Source: Bacteroidota bacterium
GTDB lineage: Bacteria; Bacteroidota; Bacteroidia; AKYH767-A; OLB10
Length of the DNA stretch: 64,000 nucleotides
Direction: 5' to 3'
Assembly (NCBI GenBank): GCA_016713445.1
Contig: JADJPB010000001.1
Span: forward strand, 248,001-312,000
In this document: positions 43,284 to 51,343 of the stretch, piece after piece
How positions within the stretch are numbered: the stretch's first letter is position 1
Layout: every line of letters begins with the position of its first letter
Translations under genes and position numbers: made by a program
The notes under the pieces: generated by a model
What the model was told of the DNA's origin: nothing
The model's input: only the letters and a program-made list of their open reading frames with translations
Databases searched by the model: none

Positions 43284-45662
43284 TTAACGTATCAAAGTTA
43301 TGTTTCCTTTTTTTCTAAATTCGACTTTGTTATAGCAGGTGATTTCCACGTAATATACATAAACATCCGGAGGCAATAATTTCCCTTTGTACATTCCATC
43401 CCAACCGAAGGAAGTACTATTTGTTTCAAATATTTTTTCTCCCCAACGGTCGTATATTGCTAGATATACTTTTTCGATAGTATTGCCTCTCACATATAAA
43501 ATATCATTTTGTTGATCGCTATTTGGAGAAAACGCAGAAGGGATAAATATTTCGGGTTCGTCACAAAGCACTTCGATCACTTGAATAGTGATTGTATCTT
43601 CAGCCGTACACCCGTTGGCATCGGTAGCCATCACCGTATAGGTAGTTGTAGAGGGCGGAGTGGCAATGGGATGCTGAATTTGATCATCATTCAATGAATT
43701 TGATGGTGTCCATTGAAATTGTAATCCTCCCACTTGAATAATTCCGTGGAGTGATGTAGACTGACCTTGATAGATTAGTGTGGAATTGGCAGTTGCATCT
43801 ACGGTGGGAAATGAATCTACATAAATTACGATTACTTGATCTTGGATTGTACAACCTAATTGATCGGTAACTACTACCGAAAGTGTATCAGGACATAACC
43901 CTGTTGCAGTGGCTGAGCTTTGATTCTGCGGATCACTCCACGCATAAGTATAACTACCGTTTCCGCCCGCAGCAATTACGGTAGCTTGTCCGGCACAAAT
44001 GCCCCCGCAATAATCGGGTAGTGAAGTTGCCGATACCGATAGTGGCAAGGGTTGAGAAATTTGTACTGGAGTAATTACTGTACATCCTCGGCTATCCGTC
44101 ACCGTTACATTGTAGTTGCCAATACAAAGACTGTCGGCAGCATTCGTATTTTGTAGAAGTGGGTCATTCCATAGATAAGAATAAGGAGGCCATCCATGCA
44201 CTGGATTCGCTGTGGCTACTCCGTTGCATTCTCCGAAACAACGAACTGATTGATTGTTTATAGCAGTATTTAATTTCGGGAAAATGGTGATTGGATTTGT
44301 TATGGTATCAATACATCCTCTGGAAGAAGTAGCAATAAGTGACACTAAATAATTTCCTGCTGTGTTATATTGATACACGGGATCCGTAACTGTTGCGGTT
44401 CCTCCATCTCCAAAATTCCAGTTCCATTGAGTGCTAACTCCACTTATGCTATTGGATGAGTCGTTGAATGTAATGGTATTGGAGCACGTGTCCATCGAAA
44501 AAGTAAAGGATGGTGCATAGTCTGGCAAGATGGTTACGGTTCCTGTGGTTGTATCCGTACACGTAGGGTCCAAATTGGAATATGCAATTAAAGTAACCGT
44601 ATACACTCCTGTATCAGGATAAACAAACGTAGGCGAAAATAAATTGGATGTGTCCGTGGTACTTGAGCTCAATCCAAAATCCCAATGATAAGTACCTGCA
44701 TTAAAACTAAAATTTTGAAAGGTAACTGAATTGCTCCCACAACTGATTAACGGGTTTTGAAGAGCAGCAACTACCAAGGTCGGACAAGGAACCACATTGA
44801 GTTGAAAATCTCTTCGAGTATAACCCACCAATATTCCATTTCTAAATTCCTTGGCTCTAACACCTACTACAAATTGCCCCAGAGTAGTGGGAAATGCATT
44901 GAGTAAACCAGTTGCAGCATCTATAGTGAAAGGGGGAGTCCCTCCAAGCATATCGTTCTGAGAGTATGGAAAATCAAATGTGACATTTGGATAGGGTGGG
45001 CCTGCAGGTGGTTGTGGCATTGGATCAAGAGGAGTTGCTCCATCAAAAGGTGTAACCAATTCATATAAGATGGAATCTCCTTCAAAATCAAAAGCTGAAT
45101 GATCGAAAATAAATGGTGTTCCTGCGCAAACAAATGGTGGTGGCCAGTTATTAAATACTGGATTGCTGTTTTGGGAAAAGGTGTTCGTTCCCGCAATCCA
45201 TGCTTCATAGGTAGCACCTACCGAATTGGGTGTTACAATATTTAGAATAGTTACATTTCGACAACATCGTTGATAAGCTAAAATATATCCGCCACTAGAA
45301 GGCGGAAGAATCATCGTGTCTGTATATGTTGTTACTTCATAACAAACATCTAAGGGAGGAAGAAAGCAAGGGGAGTTGATAGTAGGAGGGACTGTGTCGA
45401 GCGAGGTGAACGTAAAAAGTTTATGACGAATAAACAAATTCGTTAATGCATCAAATACACCCACAGAAGCAGGATTATCGAATGGGGGAACTCCATTATA
45501 GCAATCGCGATATACCGTTAAATTGATTTGATAAATGTTATTTCCAAGATATTTGTAATTCAACTCTCCGCCCACAATATGTGTAGCCGTGCTCTGAAAT
45601 GGGAGTGCAGATCCTGTGATCAACAGAACTAAAAATATTTTCAGAAATCGCTTCAGAAACAT
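43284..45662 (-). CDS. PKD-repeat surface protein with T9SS type B domain
   Basis: The 792-residue protein has a signal peptide (MFLKRFLKIFLVLLITGSALPFQSTA), an N-terminal module of about 270 residues beginning HIVGGELNYKYLG and holding YRDCYNGV, YQRCCRN, CAGTPFIFDHSA and FEGDSILYELV, then two PKD domains (TYHWDFGLS; WNWNFGDGGTAT), three SprB/Ig-like repeats with C-G-x-C motifs (CFGECNGVATANPVHGWPPYSYLW; CGGICAGQATVIAAGGNGSYTYAW; QWTPSNSLNDDQIQHPIATPP) and a CHU_C end: FIPSAFSPNSDQQNDILYV, YDRWGEKIFE, FGWDGMYKGKLLPPDVYVYYV. It is followed by its likely PorP/SprF partner. The N-terminal module is shared with the giant adhesin downstream. Confidence 0.92.
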   Translation of the reverse strand: MFLKRFLKIFLVLLITGSALPFQSTATHIVGGELNYKYLGNNIYQINLTVYRDCYNGVPPFDNPASVGVFDALTNLFIRHKLFTFTSLDTVPPTINSPCFLPPLDVCYEVTTYTDTMILPPSSGGYILAYQRCCRNVTILNIVTPNSVGATYEAWIAGTNTFSQNSNPVFNNWPPPFVCAGTPFIFDHSAFDFEGDSILYELVTPFDGATPLDPMPQPPAGPPYPNVTFDFPYSQNDMLGGTPPFTIDAATGLLNAFPTTLGQFVVGVRAKEFRNGILVGYTRRDFQLNVVPCPTLVVAALQNPLISCGSNSVTFQNFSFNAGTYHWDFGLSSSTTDTSNLFSPTFVYPDTGVYTVTLIAYSNLDPTCTDTTTGTVTILPDYAPSFTFSMDTCSNTITFNDSSNSISGVSTQWNWNFGDGGTATVTDPVYQYNTAGNYLVSLIATSSRGCIDTITNPITIFPKLNTAINNQSVRCFGECNGVATANPVHGWPPYSYLWNDPLLQNTNAADSLCIGNYNVTVTDSRGCTVITPVQISQPLPLSVSATSLPDYCGGICAGQATVIAAGGNGSYTYAWSDPQNQSSATATGLCPDTLSVVVTDQLGCTIQDQVIVIYVDSFPTVDATANSTLIYQGQSTSLHGIIQVGGLQFQWTPSNSLNDDQIQHPIATPPSTTTYTVMATDANGCTAEDTITIQVIEVLCDEPEIFIPSAFSPNSDQQNDILYVRGNTIEKVYLAIYDRWGEKIFETNSTSFGWDGMYKGKLLPPDVYVYYVEITCYNKVEFRKKGNITLIR

Positions 45663-45733
45663 TACTCAATATTAAGAAAAATCAGCCTGTAAATTTGGAT
45701 TTTTCTGTAAAAATATTTCAACAAGGAAAAAGA

Positions 45734-46347
45734 CTATTTCACTTTTACGGATAAAACCTTTTCCTCCTCTAACCAAGCTTCCAAATGATCTCCCTTTTTC
45801 ACGGGTCCAACCCCTGCAGGAGTTCCGGTGAAGATCAAGTCGCCGATCTTTAAAGTGAAATACTCGGAAACAAAAGCAATGATTTTGTTGACGCTAAAGA
45901 TCATGTTAGCTGTGTGACCTTCTTGCTTGATTTCCCCATTTAATTTCATGCGGAAATGAAGATCTTGAATGGGTTTTTGCATAGTTTCAAATGCAATGAA
46001 TTTCCCCAAAGGTGCGGAGCCATCAAATCCTTTTGCGAGTTCCCACGGTAGACCTTTCGTTTTTAGTTGACTCTGTACATCACGCGCCGTAAAGTCAATT
46101 CCCAATGTGATTTCTTGATAATAGCGATGTGCAAATTTTCGTCAATATGTTTTCCGAGTTTGCAAATTTTTACGACCAATTCGGTTTCATAATGAACATC
46201 ATTCGAAAAGGAAGGATAAAAAAATGGTTGTTTATTTGGAATTAATGCCGTTTCTGGTTTTAAAAAAATGACTGGACTTTCTTCCACAGCATTATTTAAT
46301 TCCTTGGCATGAGCCTCATAGTTTCTTCCTACACAAATTATTTTCAT
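45734..46347 (-). CDS. Fumarylacetoacetate hydrolase family protein (one frameshift)
   Basis: A 204-residue YcgM-type hydrolase after repair. From MKIICVGRNYEAHAKELNN it has ESPVIFLKPETALIP, VHYETELVVKI, then GIDFTARDVQSQLK, KGLPWELAKGFDGSAPLG and FTGTPAGVGPVKKGD. These hold the metal-binding and catalytic residues typical of 2-hydroxyhepta-diene or oxaloacetate/acylpyruvate hydrolases; the substrate cannot be read off. The frame is lost near 46130 (aatttgcacat); one T restored gives ENFAHRYYQEITLGIDF. Residues upstream of MKIIC belong to overlap with the glycosyltransferase end. Confidence 0.9.
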
Positions 46348-46354
46348 GACTGAA

Positions 46355-47386
46355 TCAGCTAAAGTTATTAGAGGGTAAATCTTTAAAGTGTTTTTTCTTA
46401 TGAATAAAAAATTCACAAACAATACTCTTCCTATAGATGCCACGAGAAGGGTGCTTTAATACTTGGTGCTGCTGTTTGCTACGTTTTGAGAAATTAGTAA
46501 AGGCGTATCGATAAAAGGAAAGGTGAGATTTTAATACAGCAGTCGTATCTTTGAAATCACCATTCATAAAAAATTTTAAGCCTGCTAATCCATCTAAAAA
46601 AAGACGGGTAGGTATAAGCCAAATAAGTTGATGTCCGGGTAGATTTTTAAAAAGCATGAATAAATTATTTCTAAAATTGAAATAGGTTTTCCTTGGGTTG
46701 CTCTTTGACAATGTGCCTCCACCTACATGAAATACTTGACTTTCTGGGACTATATATATTTCTTTTCCGGTTTGTTGAATTCTCCAACACAAATCAATTT
46801 CTTCCATGTGTGCAAAAAAGTCATCATCAAAGCCTCCATGTTCATGAAATACCTTCGAGCGAATGAATAAGCAAGCTCCGGTAGCCCAGAAGATTCGTTG
46901 AATACTATCGTATTGCCCTAAATCTTCTTCCAGGCAATTTAAAATTCTGCCTCGGCAGAAAGGGTAACCCAGATAGTCAATATAACCTCCTGCAGCCCCT
47001 GCGTGTTCAAATAAATTTCGATCCTGATAAGATTTTATTTTAGGTTGACAAGCGGCTGCTTCAGGATGATTTTGCATAAAACTTAGAAGCAGTTGCAGCC
47101 AGTTTGGAGTAACTTCTACATCTGAATTAAGAAGCACATAAAATTCTTCATTGATACCTTGTAGCGCACGATTATATCCTCCAGTAAAACCATAGTTCTT
47201 ATCAAGTTGAATAATTTCAATAGATGGAAATTGTTGAGATAAAAGAGCAATAGAATCGTCGCTGGAAGCGTTGTCAGCTACTATAATACGAGCCAAAGAA
47301 TCGCTATATTTTATCACTGCAGGAAGGAATTTTTTTAAGAATTCTTTCCCGTTCCAGTTCAAGATAACGATTGCAATTTTTTTCAC
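46355..47386 (-). CDS. Family 2 glycosyltransferase (rhamnosyltransferase-like)
   Basis: The 343-residue protein has the GT-A start IAIVILNWNGKEFL, IIVADNASSDDSIALL, the metal-binding LLNSDVEVTP, AAACQPKIKSYQDR and the later GGFDDDFFAHMEEIDLCWRI with the ED of the catalytic base, plus a C-terminal membrane-associating tail (LIWLIPTRLFLDGLAGL). It belongs to the WsaF/RfbF-like group that adds deoxy sugars or other sugars to cell-surface glycans. Acceptor and donor are not evident. Its 3' end lies just ahead of the FAH gene, so they may share a transcript. Confidence 0.9.
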   Translation of the reverse strand: MKKIAIVILNWNGKEFLKKFLPAVIKYSDSLARIIVADNASSDDSIALLSQQFPSIEIIQLDKNYGFTGGYNRALQGINEEFYVLLNSDVEVTPNWLQLLLSFMQNHPEAAACQPKIKSYQDRNLFEHAGAAGGYIDYLGYPFCRGRILNCLEEDLGQYDSIQRIFWATGACLFIRSKVFHEHGGFDDDFFAHMEEIDLCWRIQQTGKEIYIVPESQVFHVGGGTLSKSNPRKTYFNFRNNLFMLFKNLPGHQLIWLIPTRLFLDGLAGLKFFMNGDFKDTTAVLKSHLSFYRYAFTNFSKRSKQQHQVLKHPSRGIYRKSIVCEFFIHKKKHFKDLPSNNFS

Positions 47387-47455
47387 AGTGGATAGTAACT
47401 ACACAGGGCCGGAAAGTCCGGCTCTGCAAAAATATCATAAATAATGAGAATAGTC

Positions 47456-48931
47456 CTATCTTGGATTTTGGAAGATCTGTTCGAAATTATTTCCATAATT
47501 TGAGCGAGCTTTTGTCTTATCAAAATCATTCATGGTTTCGGTTCTCTTTTTCAAGATGACCATCCATTGCGATTCAAAAACTTCACCTCTTGCATCACTA
47601 TGTAACAGTGAAAAATCGTGACCACCAATCTCAGGGCAATAGAATACAAATTTACGATTACTCTGATTTTTTAACGTGTAATACTGCCAAATCTCATAGG
47701 GATATGTACTAGGCTCATTATATGCTTTGGAAATTTGATTGGGTGCTCCATAAATTAAATAAACTCGACCTCGTTCTGTCATATAACCTTTCTTTTTACC
47801 AATTGTATAAGTTGCATTTACTAAATCAACTTCTTGCTTATAATTCAACCATGCCTTTTGTGGGTTTTGAGCGTCGCGCTTTTGCCAGAAATCATAGAAA
47901 TATTGTTGCATTAATTTGGTATCAGCCATTTCTAGCTGATTCAAAGCAAAAGTATTTTCATTCGGACTACTGATTGGCCATAAGCAACGAATGTATTCTG
48001 CGATAGTGTCACGTTGCGTGATCTGTGCAGCAAAGGTGTTCGATACATCCAATTTCATATAATTCATATCTCCAGCATCTTGCGCTAACATGAGCGGCCT
48101 GCTTCTTTGGAAGAAACATTCTTTAGAGGCCAACTGATTATTTTCCTTGTCTCTTACAGTTACCACTACATTGTAGTTTCCAGAGGGCAAATCAGTGATG
48201 TCGAATTCTGTCAATAAAATGCCTACGTCCTTTGGGCTTTGTTTTGAAAAATCGGAGTTGGCATCAACGATTCGATGGCTTTCAAAATTTACTATTTGAT
48301 AGGTAAGAAGAAAATCAGAGTTGCCTAGAACGGATTTTGTATGATAATATTCGCAATAAAATTTTAATGTGTTTTTATTGGGACCATAAAAATTGTCTAC
48401 ATAAGGTATTATTTCAAATCCGTTTTTAGAGAGTGGTGTTTCTTTATCAGATACTGTATAAGAATTAATCAGTTCGATATCAGAAATACTAATTACATTA
48501 TTATAATAATTGACAATAACATTTTGACGAACCAAATAGGGCTTTGACCCTGGGGCATAATTATCTTTAATTTTCAATTCCATCGTATAACTCCCATTGG
48601 GTAAAGAAATCCTATGTAAGTCGGTAAAGTTGCTTAATCCATTAATCGTATCTGCGGTTTCAGGACTCAACAAATTGAATTTATCAAAGAAGCGGATGCT
48701 ATCTCCTTGATAAAAGACGATACTAGCCTCTATAGAAGCGTGATAAAGAGCATCTGAGGTTTTTTTATAATTAACTGTGTGACCATCTACGGTTAAATAA
48801 GTTTCTATATAGGGTCCTTTCTGCGGGGCTAAAAAAGTGGAATAAGATAAATTTGCTTGAAGATTCTTAGCTTCAATCGTATACGAACTCATCAAACAAG
48901 AGAAGATCAGAATTAGGGTTGACTTTTTCAT
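47456..48931 (-). CDS. GWxTD domain-containing exported protein
   Basis: The 491-residue protein has a signal peptide (MKKSTLILIFSCLMSSYTIEA), beta-sandwich domains in the first ~300 residues, and a C-terminal GWxTD-type domain (FYDFWQKRDAQNPQKAWLNYKQEVDLVNATYTIGKKKGYMTERGRVYLIYGAPNQI, then PYEIWQYY and FVFYCPE). The family is common in Bacteroidota and of unknown function. It is exported to the envelope. It stands upstream of the glycosyltransferase gene on the same strand, with 69 bases between. Confidence 0.9.
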   Translation of the reverse strand: MKKSTLILIFSCLMSSYTIEAKNLQANLSYSTFLAPQKGPYIETYLTVDGHTVNYKKTSDALYHASIEASIVFYQGDSIRFFDKFNLLSPETADTINGLSNFTDLHRISLPNGSYTMELKIKDNYAPGSKPYLVRQNVIVNYYNNVISISDIELINSYTVSDKETPLSKNGFEIIPYVDNFYGPNKNTLKFYCEYYHTKSVLGNSDFLLTYQIVNFESHRIVDANSDFSKQSPKDVGILLTEFDITDLPSGNYNVVVTVRDKENNQLASKECFFQRSRPLMLAQDAGDMNYMKLDVSNTFAAQITQRDTIAEYIRCLWPISSPNENTFALNQLEMADTKLMQQYFYDFWQKRDAQNPQKAWLNYKQEVDLVNATYTIGKKKGYMTERGRVYLIYGAPNQISKAYNEPSTYPYEIWQYYTLKNQSNRKFVFYCPEIGGHDFSLLHSDARGEVFESQWMVILKKRTETMNDFDKTKARSNYGNNFEQIFQNPR

Positions 48932-49210
48932 GAGCTTAGGTTTGAGATCAAAGGTATTTAATTAATACAAAAGCGTTGTCATTGATTCGTAATAACGATT
49001 TTCTTGAAGAATAATATTTCTTTTAGACTTCAGATTTATTGATTTTCTTCCTTTATTATTAATCTTCATTTATGCATCAATCCATTAATAATGAAGTCTA
49101 TTAAAATTCGAAAGTTCATGTCATTTTCGAATATATCATGTTTCAACCTAGATATACATAGTTTCTGCAAGAATTTTTATTTTTCTTAAACTTGGTAATA
49201 GAAAATCATA
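48932..49210. other. Intergenic region, one imperfect inverted repeat
   Basis: About 280 AT-rich bases. CTTTATTATTAAT (49051-49063) and ATTAATAATGAAG (49084-49096) pair with one mismatch around a 20-base loop. No other element is recognised. Confidence 0.5.
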
Positions 49211-49218
49211 TAATTTCG
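49211..49218 (+). promoter_or_regulatory. Candidate -7 box TAATTTCG of the tRNA gene
   Basis: One mismatch to TAnnTTTG, ending six bases ahead of the mature tRNA 5' end, as expected for a transcript starting at or close to the tRNA. Confidence 0.45.
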
Positions 49219-49223
49219 CACTC

Positions 49224-49308
49224 GGAGAGTTGGCAGAGCGGTCGATTGCGGCAGTCTTGAAAACTGTTGAAGGTAACACTTCCTGGGGTTCGAATCCCTA
49301 ACTCTCCG
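49224..49308 (+). tRNA. tRNA-Ser (anticodon UGA)
   Basis: The 85-base sequence folds with acceptor stem GGAGAGT/ACTCTCC, a D arm with TGGCAGAGCGGTCGATTGCGGC, anticodon loop CTTGAAA read as TGA between GCAGT and ACTGT, a long variable arm as required for serine, and a T arm with GGTTCGAATCC. No CCA is encoded. It reads UCA codons, with others by wobble. A terminator-like hairpin follows 17 bases on. Confidence 0.95.
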
Positions 49309-49324
49309 CAGAATGCATCAAAAG

Positions 49325-49353
49325 AAACCCCGCCATCGGCGGGGTTTTTATTT
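49325..49353 (+). terminator. Terminator after tRNA-Ser
   Basis: A perfect 10-bp GC-rich stem (AAACCCCGCC with GGCGGGGTTT) around ATC runs into T-rich sequence. Confidence 0.9.
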
Positions 49354-49359
49354 TTTTAG

Positions 49360-49590
49360 CCGAGGCAGAAAGCATCGCTTTCAATGCCTTGGATAAAAAA
49401 TAAAAATAGCGCAGCGTTTCTTTTGATGTTGACGATGGGAACTATAGGGATCATCCAGCAGTGTGCTTTGCACAACTGCTGGGTAATCCCATTTTTTAAG
49501 CCGAGGCAGGTAGGATCAAGGCATGCCTTGATCCTACAATTGATCCTACAATTGATCCTACAGATTGATCCTACAGGGATTGAACCTACA
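49360..49590. repeat. Hairpin cluster with a 28-base perfect palindrome and 11-mer direct repeats
   Basis: A hairpin (CCGAGGCAGAAAGC/GCTTTCaaTGCCTTGG) lies at 49360-49392. A second (CCAGCAGTGTGC/GCACaACTGCTGG, one bulge, with outer GGGAT/ATCCC) lies at 49447-49490. A 28-base perfect palindrome with half-site GTAGGATCAAGGCA lies at 49510-49537; both the first and the last are preceded by AGCCGAGGCAG-like DNA. The palindrome's second half starts a run of TTGATCCTACA copies at 49528, 49540, 49552 and 49565, with a variant at 49580. No ORF with coding character is here. Confidence 0.9.
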
Positions 49591-49703
49591 ATTAAACGTA
49601 AATACCTGAAACATAAATTTTTACATTTTCATGATAATTACGTCTAGCGGAAAGAAAATTTATAAATCACTTTTGCTACCTTTATTCTTTAAATCAAATA
49701 GTC

Positions 49704-50354
49704 ATGAAAAACTGCTTACTCATTTGTTTCATTTGTGTCATTGCTGGACAAAATTGTCAAAGTCAATGGATCCAACAAATTTGGACAAATCCTGCTACCA
49801 TCACTACCAATACACCCATTCAATTAATGGTGGATGTAGATTTTCCATCAGGTGATTGTATTGACAAGACATTGAATATGATGCAGGTGGGAAACTCGAT
49901 CTCTGGATATGCAATGCATTGTTTAGGAGCAGCCTCCTTTATTTGTAATGATAAGGATACATTTAATGTTGGTCTTCTTCCAGCTGGAACCTATAAATTC
50001 TTTTATCAAGTTGATATTGGATTTGGTACAACTCCTTGTAATCCAGGAATTGTACCTGGACCCATGGATTCTTTAACTTTTGTAGTAAATCTGGCAAGTA
50101 ATCTTGAAGAACCAGATGATTTAGCTTTTAATTTGTTTCCGAATCCTACCTCCAATATTTTACACTTTGAATTAAAAAAAGCGTTAAAAGGAAATTATAA
50201 AATCATGAATTGTTTCGGTGCACTTGTTTTTGAATCTAAGATAGATGGTTCATCGATTGATATCGATGTAAGTGATTTTGCGGATGGGTTATATACTTTT
50301 ATCTTTGAAGATGCTCAAAAAAATATTTCAATAAAGAAATTTACCAAAAGGTAG
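49704..50354 (+). CDS. Secreted protein with T9SS type A sorting domain, 216 aa
   Basis: The protein has a signal peptide (MKNCLLICFICVIAGQNCQSQ), a short cysteine-containing beta domain of ~110 residues (DKTLNMMQVGNSISGYAMHCLGAASFICNDKDTFNVGLLPAGTYKFFYQVD) and a type A T9SS C-terminal domain starting FNLFPNPTSNILHF with YKIMNCFGALVF and DFADGLYTFIFEDAQKNISIKKF. No catalytic motif is visible; it is a likely surface or secreted binding protein. It stands alone ahead of idi. The spacing to idi (82 bases) is compatible with a separate promoter. Confidence 0.85.
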   Translation: MKNCLLICFICVIAGQNCQSQWIQQIWTNPATITTNTPIQLMVDVDFPSGDCIDKTLNMMQVGNSISGYAMHCLGAASFICNDKDTFNVGLLPAGTYKFFYQVDIGFGTTPCNPGIVPGPMDSLTFVVNLASNLEEPDDLAFNLFPNPTSNILHFELKKALKGNYKIMNCFGALVFESKIDGSSIDIDVSDFADGLYTFIFEDAQKNISIKKFTKR

Positions 50355-50436
50355 TTTTTAAAAATAAATCTAGCAATTCGGAATCATTTATTCAGATATT
50401 AAAACTTTTACAAAGTGAGTATGTTATATTGGTCTA

Positions 50437-50940
50437 ATGGAAAATGTAATTCTAGTCGATGAGCACAATGTTGAAATTGGAACTTCAGAAAAATTAAAAG
50501 CTCATCAAGACGGACTTTTGCATCGTGCTTTTTCAATTTTTATTTTTAATTCAAAAGATGAATTGCTCATTCAACAACGAGCGGAAGGGAAATATCATAG
50601 TGCTGGTTTATGGACAAATACCTGTTGTAGTCATCCGTTGCCTAAGATGGATTTGGTAGAATGTGGGAAACAACGTTTGTTGGAAGAGATGGGCTTAAAA
50701 GTGGATGATCTTATTGTCAAAAATTATTTTATTTATAGAACTGAGTTTTCGAATGGATTAATTGAACATGAACTTGATTATATTCTAATCGGTCATTCTG
50801 AAGATACTCCAATTTTAAATCCAGAAGAAGCACAAGATTTTAGTTGGATTTCTTTGGAAGATCTGAAAGCCAAAATTGAAATGAACCCGAATCATTTTAC
50901 TTTTTGGTTGAAAGAAATTTTCAACCGCGGGTTGATGTGA
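50437..50940 (+). CDS. idi: Isopentenyl-diphosphate delta-isomerase (type 1)
   Basis: The enzyme interconverts IPP and DMAPP for isoprenoid synthesis. The 167-residue Nudix-fold protein has LLHRAFSIFIFNSKDELLIQQRA, the Cys motif NTCCSHPLP and the Nudix helix GKQRLLEEMGL, then ELDYILIG; the active-site Cys (TCCSH) and Glu (LDYI-E region: HELDY) are in place. Length is as expected. No other isoprenoid gene is next to it. Confidence 0.95.
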   Translation: MENVILVDEHNVEIGTSEKLKAHQDGLLHRAFSIFIFNSKDELLIQQRAEGKYHSAGLWTNTCCSHPLPKMDLVECGKQRLLEEMGLKVDDLIVKNYFIYRTEFSNGLIEHELDYILIGHSEDTPILNPEEAQDFSWISLEDLKAKIEMNPNHFTFWLKEIFNRGLM

Positions 50941-51343
50941 TTTGATCGCGAAACCTCGCGATGGCACGATATTTTGAATGTCTTTTTTTAACATTTCTTT
51001 TAGGTAATAGTAAGGTTTTATTTAATTTCAGTGAAAGGATACTTGTAATGAATGTTGGCTTTTTACTTCATTCATTTTTTAATTTTCAATTATCGAATTG
51101 TTTTGATGAAGACCTTGCAACTGGTTTGTCTAAATATAAAACTTTTGTTAACAGAAGTTATTGTTAATCATATATTTACATAGATTGTTTTCACTTCTTA
51201 CTTCGTATTTCTTACATCGTATATATAGTGATGGAATGAACTCAATACTCATCTTGTTCTCGCTATAGCTTTATTTTTACCATAAAAGTATTCCTGTGAA
51301 ATTGTCCCAACTAACAGGTGGTAGAAACGAAAAAAGAGATGTT
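50941..51343. other. Intergenic region ahead of the giant adhesin, nothing recognised
   Basis: About 400 AT-rich bases. The short ORF at 50961-51167 begins inside the idi 3' trailer and lacks coding character. The promoter of the adhesin should lie here; no clear TTTG/TAnnTTTG pair was found. Confidence 0.55.

Noticed and set aside
50961..51167. Small ORF after idi
   Set aside because: AT-rich, rich in F and L, no family; composition like neighbouring non-coding DNA.
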